NCBI GenBank assembly: GCA_947630695.1
Contig: CANRIM010000010.1
Coordinates: 1 to 62,192, forward strand
DNA from: an uncultured Lachnospiraceae bacterium
GTDB lineage: Bacteria; Bacillota; Clostridia; Lachnospirales; Lachnospiraceae
Direction of reading: 5' to 3'
DNA: 62,192 nucleotides
Position 1 is the stretch's first letter. Each line of letters opens with the position of its first letter. This document shows positions 50,737 to 59,206 of this stretch, one piece after another. Under the pieces are notes generated by a model. That model was not told the DNA's origin and made no database searches. It saw only the letters and a list, made by a program, of their open reading frames with translations. The translations under genes and the position numbers were made by a program.

Positions 50737-51899
50737 CCGTTTCCTTCTTTTTTTCTTTGATAAAGGGGTTTCAGGGTAAATTTTCCGTTTTCATATGTTT
50801 CAATTTCCACGATCTCGCTCAGTTTTCTGCTTTTGTCCGGTTCCCGCTCCAGATGAATCAGAATCTGCAGTGCGGAAGCCATCTGTCTGCGAATTGCTTC
50901 TACCGGAATATGGATACCGGTCAGTACCATAGTTTCAAATCTGCTGAACACATCCGCACAGCTGTTTGCGTGAATGGTCGACAGAGAACCGGCATGCCCT
51001 GTGTTCAATGCCTGCAGAAGGTCCACTGCCTCCGCACCCCGGACTTCACCGATAATAATTCTGTCGGGCCGCATCCGCAGGGCGGTTCGTATCAGCGTTC
51101 GAATGCTGATTTCCCCGATTCCCTGCGTATTGGCATTGCGGCATTCCATGCGCACGATATTGGGCATCGCGCAAAGCTGGAGTTCAGCGGAATCTTCAAT
51201 TGTGATCACCCGTTCGTCTGACCCGATAAAATCGGAAAGCGCATTTAAAAAAGTGGTTTTCCCGGTACCCGTTCCTCCGCTGATCAGCACATTTTTCTTT
51301 TCCTTGACGATGGTTTTAAGCAAGTCTGCTTCCGCATCGGACAAAGTACCGTATGCAATCAGCTTTTTCATATCGATCCGGTCTTTCGGAAAACGCCGGA
51401 TGGTCACAGCCGGGCCGTCTAAAGACACCGGCGAAAGCACGACGTTGATTCTGGAACCGTCCGCCAGTCTGGCATCTGCAATCGGAAAACGTTCATTGAC
51501 ACTGCGATTTGTGCCCGAAATCACCCGCTGGATAATATCTTCCAGATGCTCCGATGTGCCAAAATGCCTGTCCCAGCAGTACATGCACCCGTTTTTTTCA
51601 TAAAAGATATTCCGGGTGCCGTTGACCATAATCTCTGTCACGGAATCGTCGTCCATCAGTTCCTGAAGAATATCGTAGCCTCTGAGGGAATTGAAAATAT
51701 CTTTTCGGATCCGCTGCTTTTTCTGCAGTCCGATATGCGCTTCCTCGCTTCTGCAAAGGATCCTGTCATCAATGATGCGGAGAATCTGCGCGTCATCCAC
51801 TTCACTTGAACAGTCCAGCTCCGCAATCACATCTTCCTGAATCTCAGCAGTCAGCGCTGCTTCCGCGTCAGATATTTCCCGCAAGCAGTTCTCTGACAT
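50733..51899 (-). CDS. tadA: TadA/CpaF-type secretion ATPase
   Basis: 388 aa. Walker A SGGTGTGKTT near residue 207; Asp box ITIEDSAELQL; Walker B region DRIIIGEVRG; His box LSTIHANS. VTEIMVNGTRNIFYEKNG in the N-terminal domain is typical of CpaF. Drives pilus assembly and perhaps retraction from the cytoplasm. Start ATG 51899 lies inside tadZ (32-nt overlap). Confidence 0.93.
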   Translation of the reverse strand: MSENCLREISDAEAALTAEIQEDVIAELDCSSEVDDAQILRIIDDRILCRSEEAHIGLQKKQRIRKDIFNSLRGYDILQELMDDDSVTEIMVNGTRNIFYEKNGCMYCWDRHFGTSEHLEDIIQRVISGTNRSVNERFPIADARLADGSRINVVLSPVSLDGPAVTIRRFPKDRIDMKKLIAYGTLSDAEADLLKTIVKEKKNVLISGGTGTGKTTFLNALSDFIGSDERVITIEDSAELQLCAMPNIVRMECRNANTQGIGEISIRTLIRTALRMRPDRIIIGEVRGAEAVDLLQALNTGHAGSLSTIHANSCADVFSRFETMVLTGIHIPVEAIRRQMASALQILIHLEREPDKSRKLSEIVEIETYENGKFTLKPLYQRKKEGNG

Positions 51900-52872
51900 A
51901 GATTTCGCCGTTTCCCTCTTTCAAAGTCTCCAGAAAATGATCCATGGGTATGTCTTCTGTTTGCGCCGGTACAGGAAGCCTGATCATTTTTCCTGTAATT
52001 CTGTCAAACCCCAGTTTTTCCGCCGCGTCCGCAAAAGCCGGAAAGGCTGCGTCACAAAACGCATTTTTCTCCGAAAAGCTGTAGATCGTATCACAGCGGG
52101 CCAGCAGTTCAAAGCACGCTTCCGTACTTTCATCAATGTCCAAAATGATACAATCATATCTGCCGCTTCGGATGATTGCGTCAAGTAGCGCCATCCAGTC
52201 TTTTGTTTCTGCAGACTGCAGATCTCTTGCAGATACCGCAGGAAGAATGTAATGCAGATTCCCGTATTGCAGAATCATGCCGTCTCTCCAGTCTTCCAGA
52301 CGGTCGTGGCCGTTCTGTATTTCATACATCACATCGGACAAATCCAGCTCAGACGCGCCTTTTAATAAACTTCGATACCCGTATGCACTGTTTGCATGCA
52401 GATAAATTACCTTTGTGTTTTCCGCCATAATCATGGCCATCGTAAGTACCAGGGAGGAATGTCTGTAATCCGGCGCCGGAGAAAATGCCCCGATGACCTG
52501 CAGCCTTCTGTTTCCGCCTTGTGCCGTTAAGGATGCGGCATTTCGATCTGCAAAATCACACATTACCTTTTTCATGATATCGGGTATCGATGAATACTTG
52601 TAAAGCCGCACCGGCGCTGTGCTGTCCTCTGACGGCCGTTCTTCTGTCAGCAGAAACACCTTTCCGGCGTGCAGTTCACAGACTGCGTCTGTATAGAGCG
52701 CCTCATCGATCAGCAAAACGTCGATATAGTGATTCCGTCCGTATTCGATCAGCACAGACTGTTTGGTAAACGACTCCATCATATACGGACACAGGTGATT
52801 TCTATTTACATATCCTGCCAGTTTTTCGGCAAATGCCCCCTGTGAATCACACACTGCAAAACAATGATTCAA
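51868..52872 (-). CDS. tadZ: TadZ/CpaE-like localisation ATPase, degenerate
   Basis: 334 aa from TTG 52872, chosen because AGAAGG lies 6 nt upstream and the product then starts MNHCFAVCDSQGAFAEKLAGYV, like the receiver-like N-domain of TadZ. The open frame continues to an ATG at 52992 without a fitting site. C-terminal MinD-like domain lacks a standard Walker A: SPAPDYRHSSL stands where the P-loop should be; TadZ proteins often have atypical loops. Expected to place the pilus machine at a pole. First gene of the surface operon. Confidence 0.75.
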   Translation of the reverse strand: MNHCFAVCDSQGAFAEKLAGYVNRNHLCPYMMESFTKQSVLIEYGRNHYIDVLLIDEALYTDAVCELHAGKVFLLTEERPSEDSTAPVRLYKYSSIPDIMKKVMCDFADRNAASLTAQGGNRRLQVIGAFSPAPDYRHSSLVLTMAMIMAENTKVIYLHANSAYGYRSLLKGASELDLSDVMYEIQNGHDRLEDWRDGMILQYGNLHYILPAVSARDLQSAETKDWMALLDAIIRSGRYDCIILDIDESTEACFELLARCDTIYSFSEKNAFCDAAFPAFADAAEKLGFDRITGKMIRLPVPAQTEDIPMDHFLETLKEGNGEIYVRELLAGNI

Positions 52873-53163
52873 CGTACACCTTCTTTCTGAATAAACACCG
52901 TGCACAAACTGCATTGTTTTGATTTTTAAATATATACCTCTCCTTCCTTTCTTTAATTTTGTATACACTCTGTATCGTTTTTTATTATTCAATTTGTTAG
53001 TGTTTATTCTTTATTAATATGTGATAGTCGTATTCTAGCATACCGTACTGCAGGCTTATGCATATCAGATAATTTGCATTTTTTTCTGCCGTTTTAATCT
53101 TTTTTTCGACAATTATCGACATTTTCCGCAAAATCACCTGCCGTAAGCCCCGCCTGCAGGCAT
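52873..53163 (-). promoter_or_regulatory. regulatory gap before the tad-sortase operon
   Basis: Holds an extended -10 TGCTAGAAT on the minus strand (53040-53032) and a 10-bp-spaced direct repeat TCGACA (53106-53111 and 53116-53121, plus-strand reading), which could be an operator. Strong purine-rich GGAAGGAG (near 52945) is followed by no start codon in register. No gene seen. Confidence 0.45.
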
Positions 53164-53201
53164 AAAAAAAGCGCCTGCATGGATTTTTTCCATGCAGACG
53201 C
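53164..53201 (-). terminator. terminator of the ABC exporter gene
   Basis: GCGCCTGCATGG/CCATGCAGACGC (53171-53182 and 53190-53201, one mismatch) followed on the minus strand by seven T. Confidence 0.88.
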
Positions 53202-53218
53202 AAATGGGTTGTTGTCTT

Positions 53219-56176
53219 TTATTCTGTCCGCAGTGCTTCCACCGGATCTTTCCGTGCCGCGATTCTGGAGGGAATAAGCCCCGCCACAAAGGTCAGCAGT
53301 ATACTGATGATAACCAGAATCACGCCTCCTGCAGCCGGCAGCGCCGCATTGATGGTGTAGATATCCGTCAGCCGGTGTATGATATAGTTAATTGGTAAAA
53401 TCAGCAGCAGTGTCAGCCCAATGCCGAAGATGCCGGATACCAGGCCGATCAATATGGTTTCCGCATTAAAGACTCTGGAAATATCCTTCTTGCTGGCGCC
53501 GATGGACCGCAGGATACCGATTTCCTTGGTTCGTTCCAGTACGGAAATATAGGTAATGATACCGATCATGATGGACGATACCACAAGGGAAACTGCCACA
53601 AAGGCGATCAGTACATAGCTGATGGCGTCGATGATGGTTGTAATGGAGCTCATCAGCAGCTGAATATAGTCCGTATAATCGATTTTGTCCTCTTCCGCCG
53701 CTTTCTCATTGTAGCGCGCAATGGCGTCATTGATGATTTCCTTATCTTCAAAGCTGGACACATAGATCAGAATCGATTCGGGCGTATCCTTTCGCATATA
53801 TCCCAAAAGCTCCAGATTGTCTTCATAGGTAGAATCCGAAACCTGGGACGGCATATAATTGTCATAGATTTCCCCGTACTGCCAGTCTGCCCAGGTCGCC
53901 GCGTCATAAGCCCCTGCCAGCGCGATGTCCTGCATCGTTACCAGCTGGGCGTTGACCTGCTCCGCATACTGGGCTTTTACCTGCTGGCGAATGGACTCTC
54001 TCACATTCTCAAACAGCGTCTCGTCGTCCATTTCCGCGATATAGTTTTCCACCGTCGCGGCGTCCACGCCCATATCCTGCGCATACAGCTGCTTCACCTG
54101 TTCCTCGATGGTGGCCCGGTCCAGTCCCGCAATCTGCTGCTCTACGATCCCGTTGACATAGGCCTCATCCGGCACGGTCATAATATACCGGTACAGATCC
54201 GCCTTTTCCGAAATATCCAGCTGTTCGGCATATGCCTCCACAGCTGCTTTCTTTTCTTCTGCCGAAGGCTCCGGCGCATCCGGATCCTTAAAGGGCAAAC
54301 CGCTGATCACGTCTGTTTTCTCGTCCGCCAGCTGTTGTTTCACGATTTCCTGCTTTTCCACCTGCTCCAGCGCATAATCCGTCAGCGCCTTGGTATAGCC
54401 GATTGCGCCGGTGGTCCGGTTGCTCATGGCGTCCTGATCCATCCGCACGATCCCCACGATCTTCAGGGGAAGGCCGATTTCCTGATTGCCATACAGATAG
54501 GAAAGGCCGGTGTCGGTTTCAGAAAGGTTTACATAACTTCCGTTTCCTTCTTCGTACTGATAATAATCCGACGGCAGAATCAGCTTCAGCTGCCGGTCGC
54601 AGATTTCGCTGTATTCCCAGCCGTTTTCCGAAATATCGATCTGTTCCATGTTCATGGCCGCATCCATGGCGTCCGCCATTTCCGTGCTGCTGCGCAGTCC
54701 CAGGGCATACATGACCATGTCACTGATCTCATTGTTCTGATCCACGATCAGCACCAGTTCATCTTTGTTTTCAGGCCATTTGCCGTACAGCAGGTCGTAC
54801 TGTTTTTCATATATACTGCTTAAATCACCGCTGTCAATATCCGTCAGCAGTTCCTCCCAGACGTCATAATTTTCATACATCTGTCCGAAATTCGAAAAAT
54901 AGGAACTGAAATCAGCGCCGTACATGGTTTTCATCGTGTCCTGCAGCAGCGTCATCACATCTGCTTTGACGATTTTGCCGTCTGCATCTTTGGTATAAAT
55001 ATCAAACTTTCTGCCGTAATTGTACTGAATGGCGCTGGAATGGGCCTGCACTTCCTGATCGCTGTCCAGAAACTTACGGAAATCCTTCAGGTTGTTCTTG
55101 TTTACTTCCAACGAAGTCATGGAATTGATGAGGTCGTACATCACCGTACTGAAATAGACCTTATCCTTATCATGCTTCACGCCGCCGTTTTCCTCGGCAT
55201 TGTCCCCCATCATCTGGGAAATCATATCCGACATATCCACCGTTTCCGACTCGATGCTCAAAGGATAATTGGACAGCGTTTCTTCCTGTACGTCGTCAAT
55301 ATAATTCTGAATTCCGTTGGACATGGACAAAATCAGCGCGATACCGATAATGCCGATGCTGCCTGCAAAGGCAGTAAGAATGGTTCTGGTTTTCTTGGTC
55401 AGCAGGTTGGTCATGGACAACCCGCAGGCCGTCAGGAAGGACATGGAAGGTTTCTTCACCTTTTTCTGCGGAATTTCCTTCGGCTGAACATCTTCCGCCG
55501 CAAAGGGCCTCGTATCTTCCACCACGGTGCCGTCTACGATCCGCACGATCCGGTTGGCATAGGTGTCCGCCAGTTCCGGATTGTGAGTCACCATGATAAT
55601 CAGCTTGTTTTCCGATATTTTTTTCAGAATGTCCATCACCTGCACCGAGGTTTCAGAATCCAGCGCTCCCGTAGGTTCGTCCGCCAGCAAAATATCCGGA
55701 TCGTTCACCAGTGCCCTTGCGATGGCTACCCGCTGCATCTGTCCGCCGGAAAGCTGGTTGGGCTTTTTGTTGATCTGATCTTCCAGACCCACCTGGGCCA
55801 GCGCTTCCTTCGCGCGCTTTCTTCGCTCCGCGCGTTTAACGCCGGTTAAGGTCAACGCCAGTTCCACATTTTTCAGTACCGTCTGATGGGGAATCAGGTT
55901 ATAATTCTGGAACACAAATCCCACGGAATGATTCCGGTAAGCGTCCCAGTCCCGATCCGAAAACTCCTCTGTGGAACGGCCGTTGATTTTCAATACGCCG
56001 CTGGTATACCGGTCCAGCCCGCCGATGATATTTAACAGCGTAGTCTTGCCGCAGCCGGAATGCCCCAAAACGGCCACAAATTCATTTTCCCGGAATGCAA
56101 TGTCAATGCCCCGCAGCGCGTGGACCGTTTCATTTCCGGTAATATAATCCTTGACAATTCCCTTCAATTCAAGCAT
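53219..56176 (-). CDS. MacB/FtsX-like ABC exporter, ATPase and permease fused
   Basis: 985 aa. N-terminal ATPase: Walker [11 protein letters not shown] near 38-47, Q loop, signature [15 protein letters not shown], Walker [13 protein letters not shown], His switch VTHN. Helix at about 268-290, then an outer domain of about 550 residues rich in acid and tyrosine, then three helices of the FtsX domain near the C-terminus ([58 protein letters not shown]). Such exporters move lipoproteins, peptides or act as mechanotransducers. ATG 56176 has GGAAGGA upstream; it overlaps the glycosyltransferase stop by 8 nt. Confidence 0.9.
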   Translation of the reverse strand: MLELKGIVKDYITGNETVHALRGIDIAFRENEFVAVLGHSGCGKTTLLNIIGGLDRYTSGVLKINGRSTEEFSDRDWDAYRNHSVGFVFQNYNLIPHQTVLKNVELALTLTGVKRAERRKRAKEALAQVGLEDQINKKPNQLSGGQMQRVAIARALVNDPDILLADEPTGALDSETSVQVMDILKKISENKLIIMVTHNPELADTYANRIVRIVDGTVVEDTRPFAAEDVQPKEIPQKKVKKPSMSFLTACGLSMTNLLTKKTRTILTAFAGSIGIIGIALILSMSNGIQNYIDDVQEETLSNYPLSIESETVDMSDMISQMMGDNAEENGGVKHDKDKVYFSTVMYDLINSMTSLEVNKNNLKDFRKFLDSDQEVQAHSSAIQYNYGRKFDIYTKDADGKIVKADVMTLLQDTMKTMYGADFSSYFSNFGQMYENYDVWEELLTDIDSGDLSSIYEKQYDLLYGKWPENKDELVLIVDQNNEISDMVMYALGLRSSTEMADAMDAAMNMEQIDISENGWEYSEICDRQLKLILPSDYYQYEEGNGSYVNLSETDTGLSYLYGNQEIGLPLKIVGIVRMDQDAMSNRTTGAIGYTKALTDYALEQVEKQEIVKQQLADEKTDVISGLPFKDPDAPEPSAEEKKAAVEAYAEQLDISEKADLYRYIMTVPDEAYVNGIVEQQIAGLDRATIEEQVKQLYAQDMGVDAATVENYIAEMDDETLFENVRESIRQQVKAQYAEQVNAQLVTMQDIALAGAYDAATWADWQYGEIYDNYMPSQVSDSTYEDNLELLGYMRKDTPESILIYVSSFEDKEIINDAIARYNEKAAEEDKIDYTDYIQLLMSSITTIIDAISYVLIAFVAVSLVVSSIMIGIITYISVLERTKEIGILRSIGASKKDISRVFNAETILIGLVSGIFGIGLTLLLILPINYIIHRLTDIYTINAALPAAGGVILVIISILLTFVAGLIPSRIAARKDPVEALRTE

Positions 56177-57296
56177 GTGATTTTCCTTCCGTTTCCAAGA
56201 TAATATCATGCAGTCCGGCCGCACAGCGCTTCCATGAAAATGCCGCGGCCTGCTTCAGTCCTCTGGCGCGCATCTGCTGCTGCAGCGCCTCGTCCTCCAG
56301 GATTTCTTTCATCGCCTCTTTGATTTCCTCCACCGAATACGGATCCACCAGCCGGCAGGCGTCTCCCGCCACTTCCGGCATGGATGACAGATTGGAGGTG
56401 ATGACCGGCGTTCCGCTCTGCATTGCTTCCACAATGGGAATGCCGAAGCCCTCGCAAAGGGACGCATAAACAAATACGCCGGCATTCGCATAGATATGCC
56501 GGATTTCTTCATCCGATGCATAACCGGTAAACAGTACCTTTTCTTCCATCCGGTGCTGCTTCACATAATCATAAATTTCTCCGTTGTTCCAGCCGCTGCC
56601 GCCTACGATGACCAGCTGCGCTTCCTGCAGTTCTTCTTTTGTCAGCGCTTCAAAGGCCTGTATGGTCCGCAGCATATTTTTCCGGGGTTCCACCGTAGAC
56701 AGGCAGAGCACATAGGGCGTTTTTATATGGTATTTTTCCATGGCGGCATGAATCCCTGCCTCATCCCGTTCGGGACGGAACCGCGCATCTGCGCCATAGT
56801 AAAGTACGGTGATTTTTTCTTCCGGAACATGCATGTATTTCACCACGTCCGCCGCCGTGGCTTTGGACCCGGCCACGATATGATCCGCTTTCCGGGCACA
56901 CAGCCGTGTAAACATACGAAACCGCAGCCGGTGAAAAAAGGTAAACAGCTCCGGCATATACAGCGGGATCAGATCATGTACCACGCCGATATAGCGAATT
57001 TCCGGATGAAACGGCGGCAGATAATGTCTGGTACCCACAAATACCCGGATTCCCTCTTTTTTCAAAATCTTCGGTACTTCCGTCATATAGCGAAGGGTGC
57101 TGCCCCGCTTTCCGCCGTAATTGATTAAATGCCAATGGTCATTTTCCGCAACCGGCAGCGCAACTTCTGTGGGCGCGAACAGATAATATTCATTCTCCTG
57201 ATCCATCGCATAGAGTTCTTTGATCATCTGCACGCAGTACTGCCCGATACCGGCCAGGGTTTTTGCCATGGCTGAAATGTCGATTCCGATTTTCAT
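56169..57296 (-). CDS. GT4-family glycosyltransferase
   Basis: 375 aa GT-B fold. Starts MKIGIDISAMAKTLAGIGQY; nucleotide-sugar site in VEPRKNMLRTIQAFE and the EX7E motif SLCEGFGIPIVEAMQSGTPVITS. Resembles mannosyl/rhamnosyl transferases of surface glycan synthesis; donor and acceptor unknown. ATG 57296 has GGAG about 8 nt upstream inside leader cassette copy C; the frame extends to 57401 but only through the cassette. Shares a transcript with the ABC exporter by overlap. Confidence 0.9.
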   Translation of the reverse strand: MKIGIDISAMAKTLAGIGQYCVQMIKELYAMDQENEYYLFAPTEVALPVAENDHWHLINYGGKRGSTLRYMTEVPKILKKEGIRVFVGTRHYLPPFHPEIRYIGVVHDLIPLYMPELFTFFHRLRFRMFTRLCARKADHIVAGSKATAADVVKYMHVPEEKITVLYYGADARFRPERDEAGIHAAMEKYHIKTPYVLCLSTVEPRKNMLRTIQAFEALTKEELQEAQLVIVGGSGWNNGEIYDYVKQHRMEEKVLFTGYASDEEIRHIYANAGVFVYASLCEGFGIPIVEAMQSGTPVITSNLSSMPEVAGDACRLVDPYSVEEIKEAMKEILEDEALQQQMRARGLKQAAAFSWKRCAAGLHDIILETEGKSHA

Positions 57297-57371
57297 ACTC
57301 GTTTCTCCACTGTAAAGACAAGCACGCCCAAAAGCAGCGCCCCTGTCATGTCGTCGCAAGGCATTATAACA
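57297..57371 (-). repeat. leader cassette copy C (divergent) before the glycosyltransferase
   Basis: Keeps TGCCTTGCGACGACATGACAGG and a GTGGAG ribosome site but not the perfect hairpins. The internal frame reads MPCDDMTGALLLGVLVFTVEKRV with its TGA overlapping the gene ATG (GTATGA). TATAAT on the minus strand (57368-57363) is immediately upstream, so the cassette is at the transcript 5' end. Confidence 0.65.
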
Positions 57372-57411
57372 CCACATTTTTCCTTTTGCCATCTTTTTCA
57401 CAAAAAAGTCA

Positions 57412-57478
57412 TTGTTCTGTTCCGGGATTCGATGTACAATTGATTACAGCGTCAAAAGCGATTACGGAGGGACTGACT
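57412..57478 (+). promoter_or_regulatory. promoter and 5' leader of the phosphoglucomutase-family gene
   Basis: TTGTTC (57412-57417), 17 nt, TACAAT (57435-57440). The predicted transcript begins at ATTACAGCGTCAAAAGC (57443-57459), a 17-nt match to the left end of the multi-hairpin element at 6783-6799, and GATTAC occurs twice (57442-57447, 57460-57465) before GGAGGG. Confidence 0.55.
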
Positions 57479-59164
57479 TTGTATCAGGAAAAATATCAGG
57501 AATGGTTAAACGCCGGGGGGCTGGATGCGGACACCAGGCAGGCGCTGGCAGAAATGGCAGAGGATCCGGAAAAAATGCGTGACTGTTTTTACCAGGATCT
57601 GAACTTCGGCACGGGAGGCCTGCGGGGCATTTTGGGTGTAGGCAGCAACCGAATGAATATCTACACCGTCCGGAAAGCCACCCAGGGACTGGCGGACTAT
57701 ATCTGTTCCGTGCACAAACAATCCCGGGGCGTGGCCATTGCCTATGATTCCCGTCATATGTCCGAAACCTTCGCCATGGAAACCGCACTTGTATTATGTG
57801 CCAACGGCATTAAAACATACCTGTATGAGGGTCTGCGGCCCACGCCGCAGCTGTCCTTTACCATCCGGCACCTGCACTGCGCGGCAGGGGTCGTCATCAC
57901 GGCAAGCCACAATCCCGCGGCATACAACGGCTATAAAGTTTACGCGGAGGACGGCGGTCAGATCACTCCGCCTCTGGATCACGAAATCATTTCCTTTGTC
58001 AACCGCGTCGATCTGTTCCGGGACGTACGCCATATCAGCGAAGCACAGGCGAAGGAAGCGGGTCTGCTGCACAGGATCGGCGAGGACGTCGACCGGGCTT
58101 ATCTGGCAGCGGTCAAAAAGATCATTCTCCGGCCGGAGGCCATCGAACAGGAGAAGCACCGGCTGAAAATCGTCTATACGCCCCTGCACGGCACCGGGCT
58201 CGTGCCGGTCACTTCCCTTTTGAAAGAATGCGGCTTTACACAGGTTTATGTAGTTGCCGCCCAGGCGCAGCCCGATGGGGATTTCCCCACCGTGAAGCTG
58301 CCAAATCCGGAAGACAAAGACGCTTTTGCCCTGGCGCTGGCGCTGGCAAAAGAAAAAGACGCCGATCTGGTGCTGGCTACGGATCCGGATGCGGATCGTC
58401 TCGGCGTCTATGTCAAAGATCCCGCCGGCGGATATCATGTTTTAAGCGGCAATCTCTCCGGGGCGCTTCTGATGGAATATGAGCTGTCCCAGCGGCAGGC
58501 ACTGCAGAAGCTCCCTGCCGACGGCGCTGTGGTCAAAACCATTGTCACCGGCAATATTTCCAAAAAAATCGCCGCCGCTTACCATGTGGCACTGATTGAA
58601 ACCCTCACCGGCTTCAAATACATCGGCGAACAGATCAAACGCTTTGAGGAAAGCGGCGCCCATAGCTTTCTCTTCGGCTATGAAGAAAGCTACGGCTGCC
58701 TCATCGGCACCCACGCAAGGGACAAGGATGCGGTGACCGCCAGTCTGGCCTTATGCGAAGCCGCTGCCTGGTACCAGTCTCAGGGCAGCAGCCTCTGGCA
58801 GCAGGTCCGGCATTTGTACGAAACCTACGGATATTATACGGAAGACATCCTCACCAAATCCTATCCCGGCGAAGACGGCGCGGCCCACATGAAAAACCTG
58901 ATGCGCGCCCTGCGGGCCAATCCGCCCCACAGTATCGGATCACATCAGGTTTTTGAAATCCGGGATTATCTGGACAGCGCCAAAACCGGCCTGCCTTCCT
59001 CGGATGTATTGTATTTTTCACTGGATCAGGAAGCCTGGTTCTGCATCCGTCCGTCCGGGACGGAGCCGAAACTGAAACTCTACGTCGGAGTTCGCGGAAA
59101 CTCCGTTTCCCATGCGCAGCAGCTGCTTGAAAGTTTAAAAGCAGATCTGCAGTCCCTGCTTTAA
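57479..59164 (+). CDS. phosphoglucomutase/phosphomannomutase (alpha-D-phosphohexomutase)
   Basis: 561 aa from a TTG start; GGAGGG (57467-57472) lies 6 nt upstream and the product starts as expected for the family (MYQEKYQEWLNAG). Four-domain mutase: phosphoserine loop TASHNPAAYNGYK, metal loop ATDPDADRLG, sugar loop GYEESYGCLIG and phosphate loop RPSGTEPKLKLY. Converts glucose-1-phosphate and glucose-6-phosphate (or mannose equivalents), feeding nucleotide sugars for the divergent glycosyltransferase. The earlier ATG at 57263 is within that gene and is not used. Confidence 0.92.
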   Translation: MYQEKYQEWLNAGGLDADTRQALAEMAEDPEKMRDCFYQDLNFGTGGLRGILGVGSNRMNIYTVRKATQGLADYICSVHKQSRGVAIAYDSRHMSETFAMETALVLCANGIKTYLYEGLRPTPQLSFTIRHLHCAAGVVITASHNPAAYNGYKVYAEDGGQITPPLDHEIISFVNRVDLFRDVRHISEAQAKEAGLLHRIGEDVDRAYLAAVKKIILRPEAIEQEKHRLKIVYTPLHGTGLVPVTSLLKECGFTQVYVVAAQAQPDGDFPTVKLPNPEDKDAFALALALAKEKDADLVLATDPDADRLGVYVKDPAGGYHVLSGNLSGALLMEYELSQRQALQKLPADGAVVKTIVTGNISKKIAAAYHVALIETLTGFKYIGEQIKRFEESGAHSFLFGYEESYGCLIGTHARDKDAVTASLALCEAAAWYQSQGSSLWQQVRHLYETYGYYTEDILTKSYPGEDGAAHMKNLMRALRANPPHSIGSHQVFEIRDYLDSAKTGLPSSDVLYFSLDQEAWFCIRPSGTEPKLKLYVGVRGNSVSHAQQLLESLKADLQSLL

Positions 59165-59172
59165 AGTATGAC

Positions 59173-59198
59173 GGCGGGCAAATGCCCGCCGCCTTTTT
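59173..59198 (+). terminator. terminator of the phosphoglucomutase-family gene
   Basis: GGCGGGC (59173-59179) pairs with GCCCGCC (59184-59190), followed by GCCTTTTTC. Confidence 0.85.
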
Positions 59199-59206
59199 CT
59201 TTATTT

